A DNA stretch of 64,000 nt. Origin: Nocardia yamanashiensis NBRC 100130 (GTDB lineage: Bacteria; Actinomycetota; Actinomycetes; Mycobacteriales; Mycobacteriaceae). The translations under genes were made by a program, and so were the position numbers. A model generated the notes under the pieces. The model ran no database searches. It was not told the origin of the DNA and saw only the letters and a list, made by a program, of their open reading frames with translations. The DNA lies in NCBI RefSeq assembly GCF_001613325.1, contig NZ_BDCD01000019.1:62001-126000 (forward strand), read 5' to 3'. Shown one piece after another: positions 37,391-45,607 of this stretch; the stretch's first letter is position 1; each line of letters opens with the position of its first letter.

Positions 37391-37639
37391 ATGCCCAGTT
37401 TCACCAAATCCCTTGCCGCTGCGGCCCTTTCCGCCGCTCTGATCGGGATGGCCGCCGCGCCCGCGGCCGCTGATCCGGAATTGCCGCCGCGCGGCACGGG
37501 GTCGGCGGGGGTCGATGCCGGATCCACGGTGCTTCAGGCCGGGTCGGCCGCCATCGTCACTCCGATCGTGGGGACGCTCATCCGATCCCTGTGCACTCTG
37601 AGCACCGGCGACCCGATCTGCGGGCTGCACGATCTGTGA
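37391..37639 (+). CDS. small secreted protein, 82 residues
   Basis: Not recognised. A Sec signal peptide (1-27, 'ALIGMAAAPAAADPE') precedes a mature chain of about 55 residues with a hydrophobic stretch ('GSAAIVTPIVGTLIRSL') and two cysteines close to the C-terminus ('SLCTLSTGDPICGLHDL'). A good GGAGG ribosome-binding site precedes ATG 37391. It is divergent from the other small secreted protein. Confidence 0.65.
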   Translation: MPSFTKSLAAAALSAALIGMAAAPAAADPELPPRGTGSAGVDAGSTVLQAGSAAIVTPIVGTLIRSLCTLSTGDPICGLHDL

Positions 37640-37678
37640 TGCTCGGGCATCCGGCCACAGGATGCCCTCCCGAATAGC

Positions 37679-37713
37679 CGAGGGCCGGCACGCATTTCGC
37701 GTGCCGGCCCTCG
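37679..37713. terminator. bidirectional hairpin terminator
   Basis: A perfect 15-bp stem (37679-37693 with 37699-37713) and a five-base loop lie between the convergent secreted-protein gene and rplA; on the minus strand it should end the rplK-rplA transcript. Confidence 0.8.
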
Positions 37714-37749
37714 TTACTGCTTTGCGTTGCTACGCAAGTCGCGGAGAGG

Positions 37750-38460
37750 TCAGTCCTCTTCGGCGAAGTTGCGGGTGCGGTTCGGATCCACCGGGATGCC
37801 CGGTCCGGTGTTGGTCGAGAACGTCACCTTCTTGACGTAGCGGCCCTTCGCGGTGGAGGGCTTGACGCGCAGGATCTCGTCGAACGCGGCGCCGTAGTTC
37901 TCGGCCAGCTTCTTCTCGTCGAAGGAAGCCTTGCCGATCACGAAGTGCAGGTTGGCCTGCTTGTCGACTCGGAAGTTGATCTTGCCGCCCTTGATGTCGT
38001 TGACGGCCTTGGTCACGTCGGGGGTGACGGTGCCCGTCTTCGGGTTCGGCATCAGACCACGCGGGCCCAGGACGCGCGCGATGCGACCGACCTTGGCCAT
38101 CTGGTCCGGGGTGGCGATCGCGGCGTCGAAGTCCAGCCAGCCGCCCTGGATGCGCTCGATCAGGTCCTCGGCGCCCACGGCGTCCGCACCGGCGGCCTCG
38201 GCCTCGGCGGCCTTGTCGCCGACCGCGAACACGATGACGCGGGCGGTCTTACCGGTGCCGTGCGGCAGGTTGACGGTGCCGCGGACCATCTGGTCGGCCT
38301 TGCGGGGATCGACACCGAGACGCACGGCGACCTCGACGGTCGCGTCGGTCTTGGTGGTGGCGGTCTCCTTCGCGAGCCGCGCGGCGGCCAGCGGGGCGTA
38401 CAGCGCGCTCTTGTCGACCTTGGCGGCCGCCTCGAGATAAGCCTTGCTTCGTTTTGCCAT
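37750..38460 (-). CDS. rplA: 50S ribosomal protein L1
   Basis: 236 residues. L1 forms the mobile stalk that helps release E-site tRNA and in many bacteria represses its own operon. Visible features: 'VEVAVRLGVDPRKADQMV', 'VLGPRGLMPNPKTGTVTPD', 'GGKINFRVDKQANLHFVIG'. It is 70 bp downstream of rplK in the same direction and is followed by a strong terminator. Confidence 0.98.
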   Translation of the reverse strand: MAKRSKAYLEAAAKVDKSALYAPLAAARLAKETATTKTDATVEVAVRLGVDPRKADQMVRGTVNLPHGTGKTARVIVFAVGDKAAEAEAAGADAVGAEDLIERIQGGWLDFDAAIATPDQMAKVGRIARVLGPRGLMPNPKTGTVTPDVTKAVNDIKGGKINFRVDKQANLHFVIGKASFDEKKLAENYGAAFDEILRVKPSTAKGRYVKKVTFSTNTGPGIPVDPNRTRNFAEED

Positions 38461-38530
38461 GTTTGTCTGTCCTTGTCTAAGTCAGAAGTGGTGCGGGACT
38501 GGCCGTCCCTCCCACCGAGCCGGGAAGGCT

Positions 38531-38965
38531 CTACTCCGCGATGGTGATACCCATCGAGCGGGCGGTACCAGCGATGATCTTCGCCGCGGCGTCGATGTCG
38601 TTGGCGTTGAGGTCTTCCTGCTTGGTCTTGGCGATCTCACGGATCTGATCCATGGTGACCTGCGCGACCTTGTTGCGGTGCGGCTCGGCGGAGCCCTTCT
38701 GCACACCGGCGGCCTTCAGCAGCAGACGCGCGGCGGGCGGCGTCTTCAGCTTGAAGTCGAACGAGCGGTCTTCGTAGACCGTGATCTCGACCGGGATGAC
38801 GTTGCCACGCTGCGACTCGGTCGCCGCGTTGTACGCCTTGCAGAACTCCATGATGTTGACGCCGTGCTGACCCAGCGCCGGACCCACGGGCGGAGCCGGG
38901 TTGGCGGCACCGGCCTGGATCTGGAGCTTGATGAGCCCAGCGACCTTCTTCTTCTTCGGGGGCAT
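38531..38965 (-). CDS. rplK: 50S ribosomal protein L11
   Basis: 144 residues. Features: 'AGLIKLQIQAGAANPAPPV', 'GPALGQHGVNIMEFCKAYN' and the C-terminal rRNA-binding 'QEDLNANDIDAAAKIIAGT'. Binding site of thiopeptides and stringent-response RelA control. A CTTACGG/CCGTAAG hairpin (38988-39005) lies 22 bp upstream of its start and a second (39034-39051) further up, a possible autoregulatory leader. Confidence 0.98.
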   Translation of the reverse strand: MPPKKKKVAGLIKLQIQAGAANPAPPVGPALGQHGVNIMEFCKAYNAATESQRGNVIPVEITVYEDRSFDFKLKTPPAARLLLKAAGVQKGSAEPHRNKVAQVTMDQIREIAKTKQEDLNANDIDAAAKIIAGTARSMGITIAE

Positions 38966-38987
38966 CTTTCTTCCTTGGGTTAGGTTC

Positions 38988-39051
38988 CTTACGGAATCCC
39001 GTAAGCCTTCTCAGGGATGTGCGCCCAGGCCTTGCCTGCCATCGGGCAGGC
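38988..39051 (-). promoter_or_regulatory. two small hairpins in the rplKA leader
   Basis: Stem cttacgg/ccgtaag with a 4-base loop (38988-39005) and stem gcctgcc/ggcaggc with a 4-base loop (39034-39051) lie between the nusG terminator and rplK. In many bacteria L1 binds an rplKA leader; these are candidates for such a site, unproven. Confidence 0.35.
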
Positions 39052-39093
39052 GGCACGAGGCACAACCCGACAAGTCTATGTGAACGCGAAAAA

Positions 39094-39127
39094 GGCGGTG
39101 ACACCGGGGCGAACCCGGGCCACCGCC
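39094..39127 (-). terminator. nusG hairpin terminator
   Basis: Stem ggcggtg/caccgcc (39094-39100 with 39121-39127) with an inner ccggg/cccgg helix lies 10 bp after the nusG stop. It separates secE-nusG from rplK-rplA. Confidence 0.65.
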
Positions 39128-39136
39128 TGCACGCGA

Positions 39137-39934
39137 TTAAATCTTGGCGACCTGCGTGAACGCCAGCTCGACCGGCGTCTCGCGACCGAAGATCGAGACC
39201 AGCACCTTGAGCTTCTGCTGTTCGGCATTGACCTCGGAAATGCTGGCCGGCAGCGTCGCGAACGGCCCGTCCATGACGGTCACCGACTCGCCGACCTCGA
39301 AGTCGACCTCGATGGTCGGCTTCACGATGGGGGTCTCGCCCGTGGTGTCGGCGCCGGCGGCGGCAGCGGTGGCCGGCGCGGCGGCCTTCTTCTGCTGCGC
39401 GGCCGGGACCAGGAACTTCACCACATCGGAGATGGACAGCGGCGACGGGCGCGAGGTGGCGCCGACGAAACCGGTGACGCCGGGGGTGTTGCGGACCGCG
39501 CCCCAGGACTCGTCGTTCAGTTCCATCCGGACCAGGATGTAGCCCGGCAGCACCTTGCGGTTGACGTTCTTGCGCTGGCCGTTCTTGATCTCGGTGACCT
39601 CTTCGGTCGGCACCTCGACCTGGAAGATGTAGTCCTCGAGACCGAGGTTCTGCACGCGGGTCTCGAGATTGGTCTTCACCTTGTTCTCGTAACCGGCGTA
39701 GGAGTGGATGACGTACCAGTCGCCGGGCGCGCGACGCAGCGCGGCGGTCATCTCGGCGACGGGGTCGAGGGGTTCGGCGGGCTCGGAGAGTTCGGCAGCG
39801 GGCTGCGCGGCGTCGTCCTCTTCGGCATCCACGGAGGCGTCGGAGTCCACCAAGTCGTCGGCGTCGGCGATGGTCTCGTCCACCGTCTCGTCGATCTCGA
39901 ACTCGTCGGTCGTACCGTTCTCCGGGGTGCTCAC
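39137..39934 (-). CDS. nusG: transcription termination/antitermination protein NusG
   Basis: 265 residues from GTG 39934 (VSTPENGTTDEFEI). An acidic N-terminal extension (1-60) is typical of actinobacterial NusG. The NGN domain begins at 'DWYVIHSYAGYENKVKTN' and includes 'KVLPGYILVRMELNDES'. After an Ala-rich linker the KOW domain follows: 'FEVGESVTVMDGPFATLP' and 'LKVLVSIFGRETPVELAF'. It couples RNA polymerase to ribosomes and Rho. It lies downstream of secE. Confidence 0.96.
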   Translation of the reverse strand: MSTPENGTTDEFEIDETVDETIADADDLVDSDASVDAEEDDAAQPAAELSEPAEPLDPVAEMTAALRRAPGDWYVIHSYAGYENKVKTNLETRVQNLGLEDYIFQVEVPTEEVTEIKNGQRKNVNRKVLPGYILVRMELNDESWGAVRNTPGVTGFVGATSRPSPLSISDVVKFLVPAAQQKKAAAPATAAAAGADTTGETPIVKPTIEVDFEVGESVTVMDGPFATLPASISEVNAEQQKLKVLVSIFGRETPVELAFTQVAKI

Positions 39935-40052
39935 TGGGGCACTCGCCTTCCTTGTCGTCACGTAATTCTTTGCGCGCCGGGGGAATACCCCGACGGATGG
40001 TCCGTCCTCACGCCTCTGCACGCGGGACGGTGAACCAGCGCCGACCGGTCAG

Positions 40053-40442
40053 CTAGCCGAACAGCCAGTTGACACCCTTGATGAACGCCAGATCCAACCC
40101 GCTGATGAACGCGACCATGAAGATCACGAACACCAGAACAACGCTCGTATAGGTGACCATCTGCTTGCGGTTGGGCCAGATCACCTTGCGAAGTTCGGAA
40201 ACAACTTCCTTGAGGAACTTCACCAGGCGCTTGAACGGATTGCCCGTACCGCTGCGACCGGCCTTGCCGGACTGCTTCTTGTCTGCCTTCGTCGTGGACG
40301 AGGGCCGATCGGCTACCGCGACGGTCGCGGACGACGCCGTACGTGACCGCCGGGCGGTGCGCTTACCGCTCGGCCGAGCCACCGCGGTGTCGTCGCCGTC
40401 TTCGGCATGCGCGCCGTGGCGAGTATCCCGCTCGTCGCTCAC
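40053..40442 (-). CDS. secE: preprotein translocase subunit SecE
   Basis: 129 residues. A basic, low-complexity N-terminal extension (1-65) precedes the conserved amphipathic helix 'FLKEVVSELRKVIWPNRKQ' and one transmembrane helix 'VVLVFVIFMVAFISGLDLA'. It clamps SecY in the Sec channel. It is upstream of nusG and downstream of tRNA-Trp, the same order as in mycobacteria. Confidence 0.95.
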   Translation of the reverse strand: MSDERDTRHGAHAEDGDDTAVARPSGKRTARRSRTASSATVAVADRPSSTTKADKKQSGKAGRSGTGNPFKRLVKFLKEVVSELRKVIWPNRKQMVTYTSVVLVFVIFMVAFISGLDLAFIKGVNWLFG

Positions 40443-40471
40443 GTCGATCCTCTCTCGTCGCCGGCATAGGG

Positions 40472-40544
<73 letters not shown>

Positions 40545-40615
40545 TCGGCCGGACGATCAGTATTGTCCAGCCACTGTTCTATTCAGTTATACAACCTGGT
40601 CTTCACACAACATAC

Positions 40616-40637
40616 GCGCCGCTCCTCGGAGCAGCGC
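40616..40637 (-). terminator. hairpin between hadAB and tRNA-Trp
   Basis: Stems gcgc/gcgc and gctcc/ggagc (40616-40637) lie about 80 bp after the hadAB stop on the minus strand, ahead of the tRNA-Trp promoter region. Confidence 0.45.
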
Positions 40638-40716
40638 GCATCGGCTGGTGACCCCAGATTGCCGAGTCTACGGTACGCGCCGCGGCAATCGCCAATCGGG
40701 GGTCCAACGTCCCAGG

Positions 40717-41811
40717 TCAGGCCAGCTGCACGGTGGCGGTGGCGCGACCGAAGATCTTGCGCCCCTCCGACTTCGCCACGATGGCGACGACGGCGGTGCG
40801 ATTCTCCGGGTCCACCGACTTCACCTTGCCGGTGTATTCGATCTCCGCCGGGCTGTCGATCGGGACGTACACCGGGCTGGTGAAGCGCACGTTGTATTCC
40901 TTGACCGCACCCGGGTCGCCGAGCCAGGAGGTGACGAAGCCGCCACCCAGGCCCATGGTCAGCATGCCGTGCGCCACCACGTTTTCCAGCCCGACCAGCT
41001 TCACGACCTCGTCGCTCCAGTGGATCGGATTGGCGTCGCCGGAGACGCCGGCGTAGTTCACCAGATCGCCGCGGGTCAGTTTCACCACGCGCGTGGGGAG
41101 TTCGTCGCCGACGGCCACGTCCTCGAAGCGGATGGCGTGCTTGCTCGCCACGATCGCGCCCGCGGTCACCTTCACCGGCACCGGATCGGCGGCCACCGCG
41201 GCATCGGCGGCGAGCGGACGGTGTTCGGGGGTCTCGTCCGGGCCGACCCCGTGCATGAGCACATTGCGCACGGCGTCACCGATATTGGGATCGATGTCAC
41301 CGCCGCTGCGGCCGATCAGGGTGGTGTAGGTGGTGAGCACCAGCTCGTCGTTCTGCGCGACCACGTCGTTGCGGGTGACGATGATGTCGCCGCCGAAGGC
41401 CTGCCGGAACGAGTGCAGGTACACGATGCAGGAGAGCTGGTCGCCGGCCTTGATGGGCCGGTGGAATTCCAGGATCTGATCGGTCTGCATGATCTGGCTC
41501 AGGTCGTAGCCGGTGACGATCTGCTCGAAGAGCTTGCGCTGGGCCAGGATTCCGACCAGGGAGATGAAGGTGAGCGGGGCCACCAGGCCGTCGTAGCCGT
41601 ATTCGCGGGCGACGCTCTCGTCCCAGTGCACGGGGTGGTAGTCCTGCACGGCGCGGGCGTACTCGCGCACCTTCTCGCGACCGACCTCGTAGTAGTCGTC
41701 GACGCGGTAGTGATGGCCGACCATGGCGGCGGCGTGGGCAGCGGGATCGAAAGCCGCCTCGGCTTCTTCGATCATCTCGACCTCGGTGTCAATCTCGGTG
41801 TTGATCGTCAC
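40717..41811 (-). CDS. hadAB: fused (3R)-hydroxyacyl-ACP dehydratase HadA-HadB
   Basis: 364 residues with two MaoC-type hotdog halves. The N-half (about 30-200) matches HadA ('HHYRVDDYYEVGREKVREY', 'GYDGLVAPLTFISLVG') and the C-half (215-364) matches HadB ('YAGVSGDANPIHWSDE', 'VVAHGMLTMGLGGGFVTSW'). It dehydrates 3-hydroxyacyl-ACP in FAS-II elongation of mycolic-acid precursors. In M. tuberculosis HadA, HadB and HadC are separate; here A and B are one chain and no hadC follows. D57-x4-H62 and D259-x4-H264 are both present. GTG 41811 start. Confidence 0.9.
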   Translation of the reverse strand: MTINTEIDTEVEMIEEAEAAFDPAAHAAAMVGHHYRVDDYYEVGREKVREYARAVQDYHPVHWDESVAREYGYDGLVAPLTFISLVGILAQRKLFEQIVTGYDLSQIMQTDQILEFHRPIKAGDQLSCIVYLHSFRQAFGGDIIVTRNDVVAQNDELVLTTYTTLIGRSGGDIDPNIGDAVRNVLMHGVGPDETPEHRPLAADAAVAADPVPVKVTAGAIVASKHAIRFEDVAVGDELPTRVVKLTRGDLVNYAGVSGDANPIHWSDEVVKLVGLENVVAHGMLTMGLGGGFVTSWLGDPGAVKEYNVRFTSPVYVPIDSPAEIEYTGKVKSVDPENRTAVVAIVAKSEGRKIFGRATATVQLA

Positions 41812-41879
41812 GGCAGGAAGTCCCTTATCTGATCCCGGTCCCGGAATCGGCGGAGCGCTGAACCACCGCTATATACGCC

Positions 41880-41944
41880 AAGTGCCGGACCGGGGCCACT
41901 GTCCCTTTGTGTGGGGGACGAAGCAGCTTACCGATCCGGCACTT
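41880..41944 (-). promoter_or_regulatory. long inverted repeat between rpmG and hadAB
   Basis: aagtgccgga (41880-41889) and tccggcactt (41935-41944) are perfect 10-bp arms 45 bases apart, with an inner gtccc/gggac helix. It lies between the rpmG stop and hadAB start, where it could act as an attenuator or leader structure. A TATATA -10-like hexamer follows on the hadAB side. Confidence 0.4.
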
Positions 41945-41974
41945 CTTCCACGCGGTAGAGCGCGCGGGGTTAAG

Positions 41975-42145
41975 TTAGCGGGATTCGCGATGCGCCCGGT
42001 GAGTACCGCAGTTGGGGCAGAACTTCTTCAGCTCCAGGCGGTCCGGGTCGTTACGCCGGTTCTTCTTGGTGATGTAGTTACGGTGCTTGCACTGCTCGCA
42101 GGCCAAGGTGATCTTTGGCCGGATATCAGTGGACTTCGCGGCCAC
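41975..42145 (-). CDS. rpmG: 50S ribosomal protein L33 (zinc-ribbon form)
   Basis: 56 residues, GTG 42145 start (VAAKSTDIRPKITL). Four cysteines in two CxxC pairs ('ACEQCKHRNY', 'KFCPNCGTHR') mark the zinc-binding C+ form. L33 sits near the ribosomal E-site. The position before hadA matches rpmG2 in mycobacteria. Confidence 0.96.
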   Translation of the reverse strand: MAAKSTDIRPKITLACEQCKHRNYITKKNRRNDPDRLELKKFCPNCGTHRAHRESR

Positions 42146-42189
42146 GATTTGCCTTCCTTCCGGACAGCCTGATGGGAATATCAGATATG

Positions 42190-42262
42190 TAGCGATGGCC
42201 GGACTTGAACCGGCGACACAACGATTATGAGTCGTTTGCTCTACCGACTGAGCTACACCGCC
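42190..42262 (-). tRNA. tRNA-Met (CAT), elongator
   Basis: 73 nt. Acceptor GGCGGTG pairs with CATCGCT (two G-U pairs), D-loop GCTCAGTCGGTAGAGC, anticodon loop CTCATAA, T-stem GCCGG/CCGGC. The paired 1-72 position and overall form fit elongator rather than initiator tRNA. Confidence 0.93.
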
Positions 42263-42341
42263 ATCATGTGCGGACTAGACGGCGGGGATGTTCCCGGGTC
42301 CTGCACGAGAAGCCGAGTCGGTCACCACCGGCAATCCGGCG

Positions 42342-42414
42342 AGCCCCCTAACGGAATCGAACCGTTGACCTTTTCCTTACCATGGAAACGCTCTGCCGAC
42401 TGAGCTAAGGGGGC
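42342..42414 (-). tRNA. tRNA-Thr (GGT)
   Basis: 73 nt. Acceptor GCCCCCT pairs with AGGGGGC, anticodon stem TTTCC/GGAAA, loop ATGGTAA (anticodon GGT), T-loop GTTCGATTC. It lies 79 bp upstream of tRNA-Met on the same strand; probably one transcript with rpmG. Confidence 0.95.
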
Positions 42415-42633
42415 GTGTCTGTCTTGCTCCGGTCCAGGACCGGGGCGCTGAAGACTTGAACGAGATTACACAACATCCGGACCACATACCAAACCGGGTG
42501 TTCAGAGCCGGTTTTCGCGGCGATTCGAGCTACTCGCAGCGCGGGTTCGAGGGGATGCGATTCGGACGAACCGGTCGGCACCGGAAGCGGTCCCGCGACC
42601 CCGGAAACCGGTCGCGCGGAGCCGGAAAAAGGC

Positions 42634-42666
42634 GAAACCCCCGGGGACTGTGTCCTCGGGGGTTTC
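42634..42666 (-). terminator. hairpin terminator after tRNA-Tyr
   Basis: A perfect 10-bp stem gaaacccccg/cgggggtttc (42634-42643 with 42657-42666), extended by an inner helix, begins four bases after the tRNA-Tyr 3' end. Confidence 0.8.
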
Positions 42667-42670
42667 TCTG

Positions 42671-42753
42671 TGGCAGATGTAGGATTCGAACCTACGTAGG
42701 CTTTCGCCGACGGATTTACAGTCCGCTCCCATTGGCCGCTCGGGCAATCTGCC
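42671..42753 (-). tRNA. tRNA-Tyr (GTA)
   Basis: 83 nt, class II with a long variable arm. Acceptor GGCAGAT pairs with ATCTGCC, anticodon loop CTGTAAA (GTA), T-loop GTTCGAATC. Followed immediately by a terminator. Confidence 0.95.
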
Positions 42754-42902
42754 GTGCGCCGCATTCGGTGCGCTGAAAGAATACAACGATCCCCCGCCCC
42801 GATTGCAAACCGGCTGGATACGGCGGTCGCGGACCGGCTAGCGTCGGTGGGAAAACCCTCGGAAAACTCGGAAGAACTTCCGATCTTCGACAGGAGCAAA
42901 GC

Positions 42903-43394
42903 GTGGCCGATTCGTCGTTCGATGTCGTCAGCAAGGTCGATCGCCAGGAGGTGGACAACGCCCTCAACCAGGCGGCGAAGGAGCTGACCACCCGCTACGA
43001 CTTCCGTGGCACCGGCGCGAGCATCGAGTGGTCGGGTGAGGACAAGATCATCCTCTCGGCCGAGGCCGAGGAGCGGGTCAAGGCCGCGCTGGACGTGTTC
43101 AAGGAGAAGCTGATTCGCCGCGATATCTCGCTCAAGGCGTTCGACGCCGGCGATCCGCAGCAGTCCGGCAAGGTGTACAAGATCACAGGCACGATCGTGC
43201 AGGGGATCACTTCCGAGAACGCGAAGAAGATCGCCAAGAAGATCCGCGACGAGGGCCCGAAGAGCGTCAAGGCGCAGATTCAGGGCGAGGAACTGCGCGT
43301 TTCGAGCAAGTCCCGCGACGACCTGCAGGCCGTCATCTCGCTGCTGAAGGGCGCTGATCTGGATATCGCCCTGCAGTTCGTGAACTACCGCTGA
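42903..43394 (+). CDS. YajQ-family nucleotide-binding protein
   Basis: 163 residues, the usual length. YajQ proteins bind nucleotides, and some bind cyclic di-GMP and influence transcription. Family stretches: 'SSFDVVSKVDRQEVDNALN', 'ELTTRYDFRGTGASIEW', 'IRDEGPKSVKAQIQGEELR', 'DLDIALQFVNYR'. GTG 42903 with AGGAG upstream. M. tuberculosis has the same gene (Rv0566c) close to htpX and grcC1, so synteny supports it. Confidence 0.95.
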   Translation: MADSSFDVVSKVDRQEVDNALNQAAKELTTRYDFRGTGASIEWSGEDKIILSAEAEERVKAALDVFKEKLIRRDISLKAFDAGDPQQSGKVYKITGTIVQGITSENAKKIAKKIRDEGPKSVKAQIQGEELRVSSKSRDDLQAVISLLKGADLDIALQFVNYR

Positions 43395-43403
43395 CATGGG
43401 TTC

Positions 43404-43460
43404 GTGGGGCTGAGCCCCACACCCCGAAAGGCCAGGGTCCGGGGCTCAGCCCCCGGACCC
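43404..43460. terminator. double hairpin between yajQ-like and htpX genes
   Basis: Hairpin 1: gtggggc/gccccac (43404-43420). Hairpin 2: gggtccgggg/ccccggaccc with a six-base loop (43435-43460), followed by ttccgttttc. It lies between convergent genes and can end both transcripts. Confidence 0.75.
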
Positions 43461-43468
43461 TTCCGTTT

Positions 43469-44350
43469 TCAGAGGTTGCGCGTGCCGCCCGCCATTTCCT
43501 CCAGGCGAGCGATCCGGTCCGCCATGGGCGGGTGCGTCGAGAACCACTTCGCCATCTTGTCGCCGGCCCGGAAGGGGTTGGCGATCATCAGATGCGATTG
43601 CGCGGTGAGCTGCGGCTCGGGCGGCAGCGGCGCCGCCTGGGTGCCGCGTTCCAGCTTGCGCAGGGCCGAGGCCAAGGCCAGCGGATCGCCGGTGAGCACC
43701 GCTCCGTCGGCATCGGCCTGATATTCGCGAGAACGCGAGACGGCCAGTTTGATCAGTGACGCCGCGATCGGGCCGAGCAGCGAAACCAGGAGTACGCCAA
43801 TGACATTCGGGCCTTCGCCATTGCCGCGGCCGCCGAAGGCGCTGGCGAAGAAGGCCAGGTTCGCGAGGCCGGAGATGACCGCCGCCAGAGCGCCCGCGAC
43901 CGAGGAGATCAGGATGTCGCGGTTGTAGACGTGCGACAGTTCGTGGCCCAGTACCGCGCGCAGCTCACGTTCGTCCAGGAGCTGGAGAATTCCCGTGGTG
44001 CAGCAGACGGCCGCGTGACGCGGATTGCGGCCCGTGGCAAAGGCATTGGGGGCATTGGTGGGGCTGATGTAGAGCCGCGGCATGGGCTGCCGGGCGGCCG
44101 TCGCGAGCTCGCGCACGATGCGGTACATGACCGGCGCTTCCAGTTCGGTGACCGGTTGCGCGTGCATGGCGCGCAGCGCGAGTTTGTCGCTGTTGAAGTA
44201 CGCGTAGGCGTTCATGCCGATGGCCAGCACGATCGACAGGATCAGAATGGTCGGACTGCGGAACATCGCTCCGGCGAACACGATCAACGCCGACATGCCG
44301 GCCAGTAGTCCGAACGTCTTCAACCCGTTCGCATACCCGTGGGAGTGCAT
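43469..44350 (-). CDS. htpX: membrane zinc metalloprotease HtpX
   Basis: 293 residues from ATG 44350. M48 peptidase: two N-terminal transmembrane helices, zinc motif H136-E-L-S-H140 in 'AVLGHELSHVYNRD', two further membrane helices, and the third ligand in 'SRSREYQADADGAVLTG'. It degrades misfolded membrane proteins. Head-to-tail with grcC1 on the same strand, 77 bp apart. The order htpX-grcC1-menJ is conserved with M. tuberculosis Rv0563-Rv0561c. Confidence 0.95.
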   Translation of the reverse strand: MHSHGYANGLKTFGLLAGMSALIVFAGAMFRSPTILILSIVLAIGMNAYAYFNSDKLALRAMHAQPVTELEAPVMYRIVRELATAARQPMPRLYISPTNAPNAFATGRNPRHAAVCCTTGILQLLDERELRAVLGHELSHVYNRDILISSVAGALAAVISGLANLAFFASAFGGRGNGEGPNVIGVLLVSLLGPIAASLIKLAVSRSREYQADADGAVLTGDPLALASALRKLERGTQAAPLPPEPQLTAQSHLMIANPFRAGDKMAKWFSTHPPMADRIARLEEMAGGTRNL

Positions 44351-44427
44351 AGGTCTCCTTCCGCCGCGCCCCGGTCCCCTGTGTGTTACTCCAGGTAAAC
44401 GATAGAGGCGCGGTCGGAAGTTCCCCG

Positions 44428-45450
44428 TCAGCCGACGCGCTCGATGGTGTAGCGCACCAGCCGCTCCAGCGCCTCGTTGGCGGGACCGCCGGGCAGCGCG
44501 GACAGTTCGGCGTGCGCGATATCGGCGTAGCCCTGCAGTTTCTCCTTGGCCAGCACCATGCCGCGGGAGCGGGACAGCAGGTCCAGCGCCTCCTCGACCT
44601 CGGCGTCGGTTTCCAGCGGCTTGGCCAGCAGCTTGCGCAGGCGATCGCCCTCGGGGCCCTCGTCGCGCAGCGCGTACAGCACGGGCAGGGTGTGCACGCC
44701 CTCGCGCAGATCGGTGCCGGGGGTCTTGCCGGACTGCTCGGACACCGAGGAGATGTCGATGATGTCGTCGGAGATCTGGAAGGCGGTGCCGACCGCGTCG
44801 CCGAGCCGGGCCAGGCGTTCCACGTGCTCGCGGTCCGCGCCGGAGAAGGTGCCGCCGAAACGGCCCGAGGCGGCGATCAGCGAACCGGTCTTCTCCCACA
44901 CCACGCGCAGGTAGTGCTCGACCGGATCCTGGGACTGCTTGGCGCCGATGGTCTCCCGCATCTGGCCGGTGACCAGTTCGGCGAAGGTCTCGGCGATGAT
45001 CCGCACCGCGTCCGGGCCGAGGGTGGAGACCAGCCGGGAGGCGTGCGCGAAGAGGTAGTCGCCGGCCAGGATGGCGACGCTGTTGCCCCAGCGGGCGTTC
45101 ACGCTGGTGGCGCCGCGGCGCATCGGGGCCTCGTCCATGACGTCGTCGTGGTAGAGGGTGGCCAGGTGCACGAGCTCCACCACGGTGCCCGCGGTGACCA
45201 GGTCGGGGCTGGTCGGGTCCGGTCCGAGCTGCCCGGTGAGCAGCGTGAACAACGGACGGAACCGTTTGCCCCCGGCGCGAGCCAGATGCAGCGCGGCCTC
45301 CTGCAGGAACTCCTCACCGTCCGACAGTTCGGTGATCAGCAGGTCCTCGACCTGGACCAGGCCTTTTCGCACGGTCGCGGCGAGCTCGGGATCACCCAGA
45401 TCCACCCCCGCAACCACGGTGCTCTCATCGCTCACAGCCGATGCGCTCAT
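44428..45450 (-). CDS. grcC1: polyprenyl diphosphate synthase (GrcC1-like)
   Basis: 340 residues from ATG 45450 (MSASAVSDES), with GGAGA upstream. Trans-isoprenyl diphosphate synthase: first Asp-rich motif D102-D-V-M-D106, second D228-D-I-I-D232, 'GGKRFRPLFTLL', 'GDYLFAHASRL', 'GKTPGTDLREGVHTLP'. The position beside menJ suggests that it makes the side chain of menaquinone. The small residues before the first motif fit a long-chain product; the exact length cannot be read. Confidence 0.9.
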   Translation of the reverse strand: MSASAVSDESTVVAGVDLGDPELAATVRKGLVQVEDLLITELSDGEEFLQEAALHLARAGGKRFRPLFTLLTGQLGPDPTSPDLVTAGTVVELVHLATLYHDDVMDEAPMRRGATSVNARWGNSVAILAGDYLFAHASRLVSTLGPDAVRIIAETFAELVTGQMRETIGAKQSQDPVEHYLRVVWEKTGSLIAASGRFGGTFSGADREHVERLARLGDAVGTAFQISDDIIDISSVSEQSGKTPGTDLREGVHTLPVLYALRDEGPEGDRLRKLLAKPLETDAEVEEALDLLSRSRGMVLAKEKLQGYADIAHAELSALPGGPANEALERLVRYTIERVG

Positions 45451-45607
45451 TCCATCTCCCAGTGCCGCGTCCGACCCCACGCCTAAAGAACCTAGCGTCT
45501 CGGTCGATCACCCCCTACGGACACCACCGTAGTGCGACGGAAGGAACACCGCATTGCCCGGGGAGGCGGGATGGCACCGATGCTGGTGTGCTGCAAGTAT
45601 TGGGGCC

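Noticed and set aside
37391..37639. Idea that the two small secreted genes are a toxin-antitoxin pair
   Set aside because: Both are exported and divergent rather than overlapping, and neither resembles a known toxin or antitoxin.
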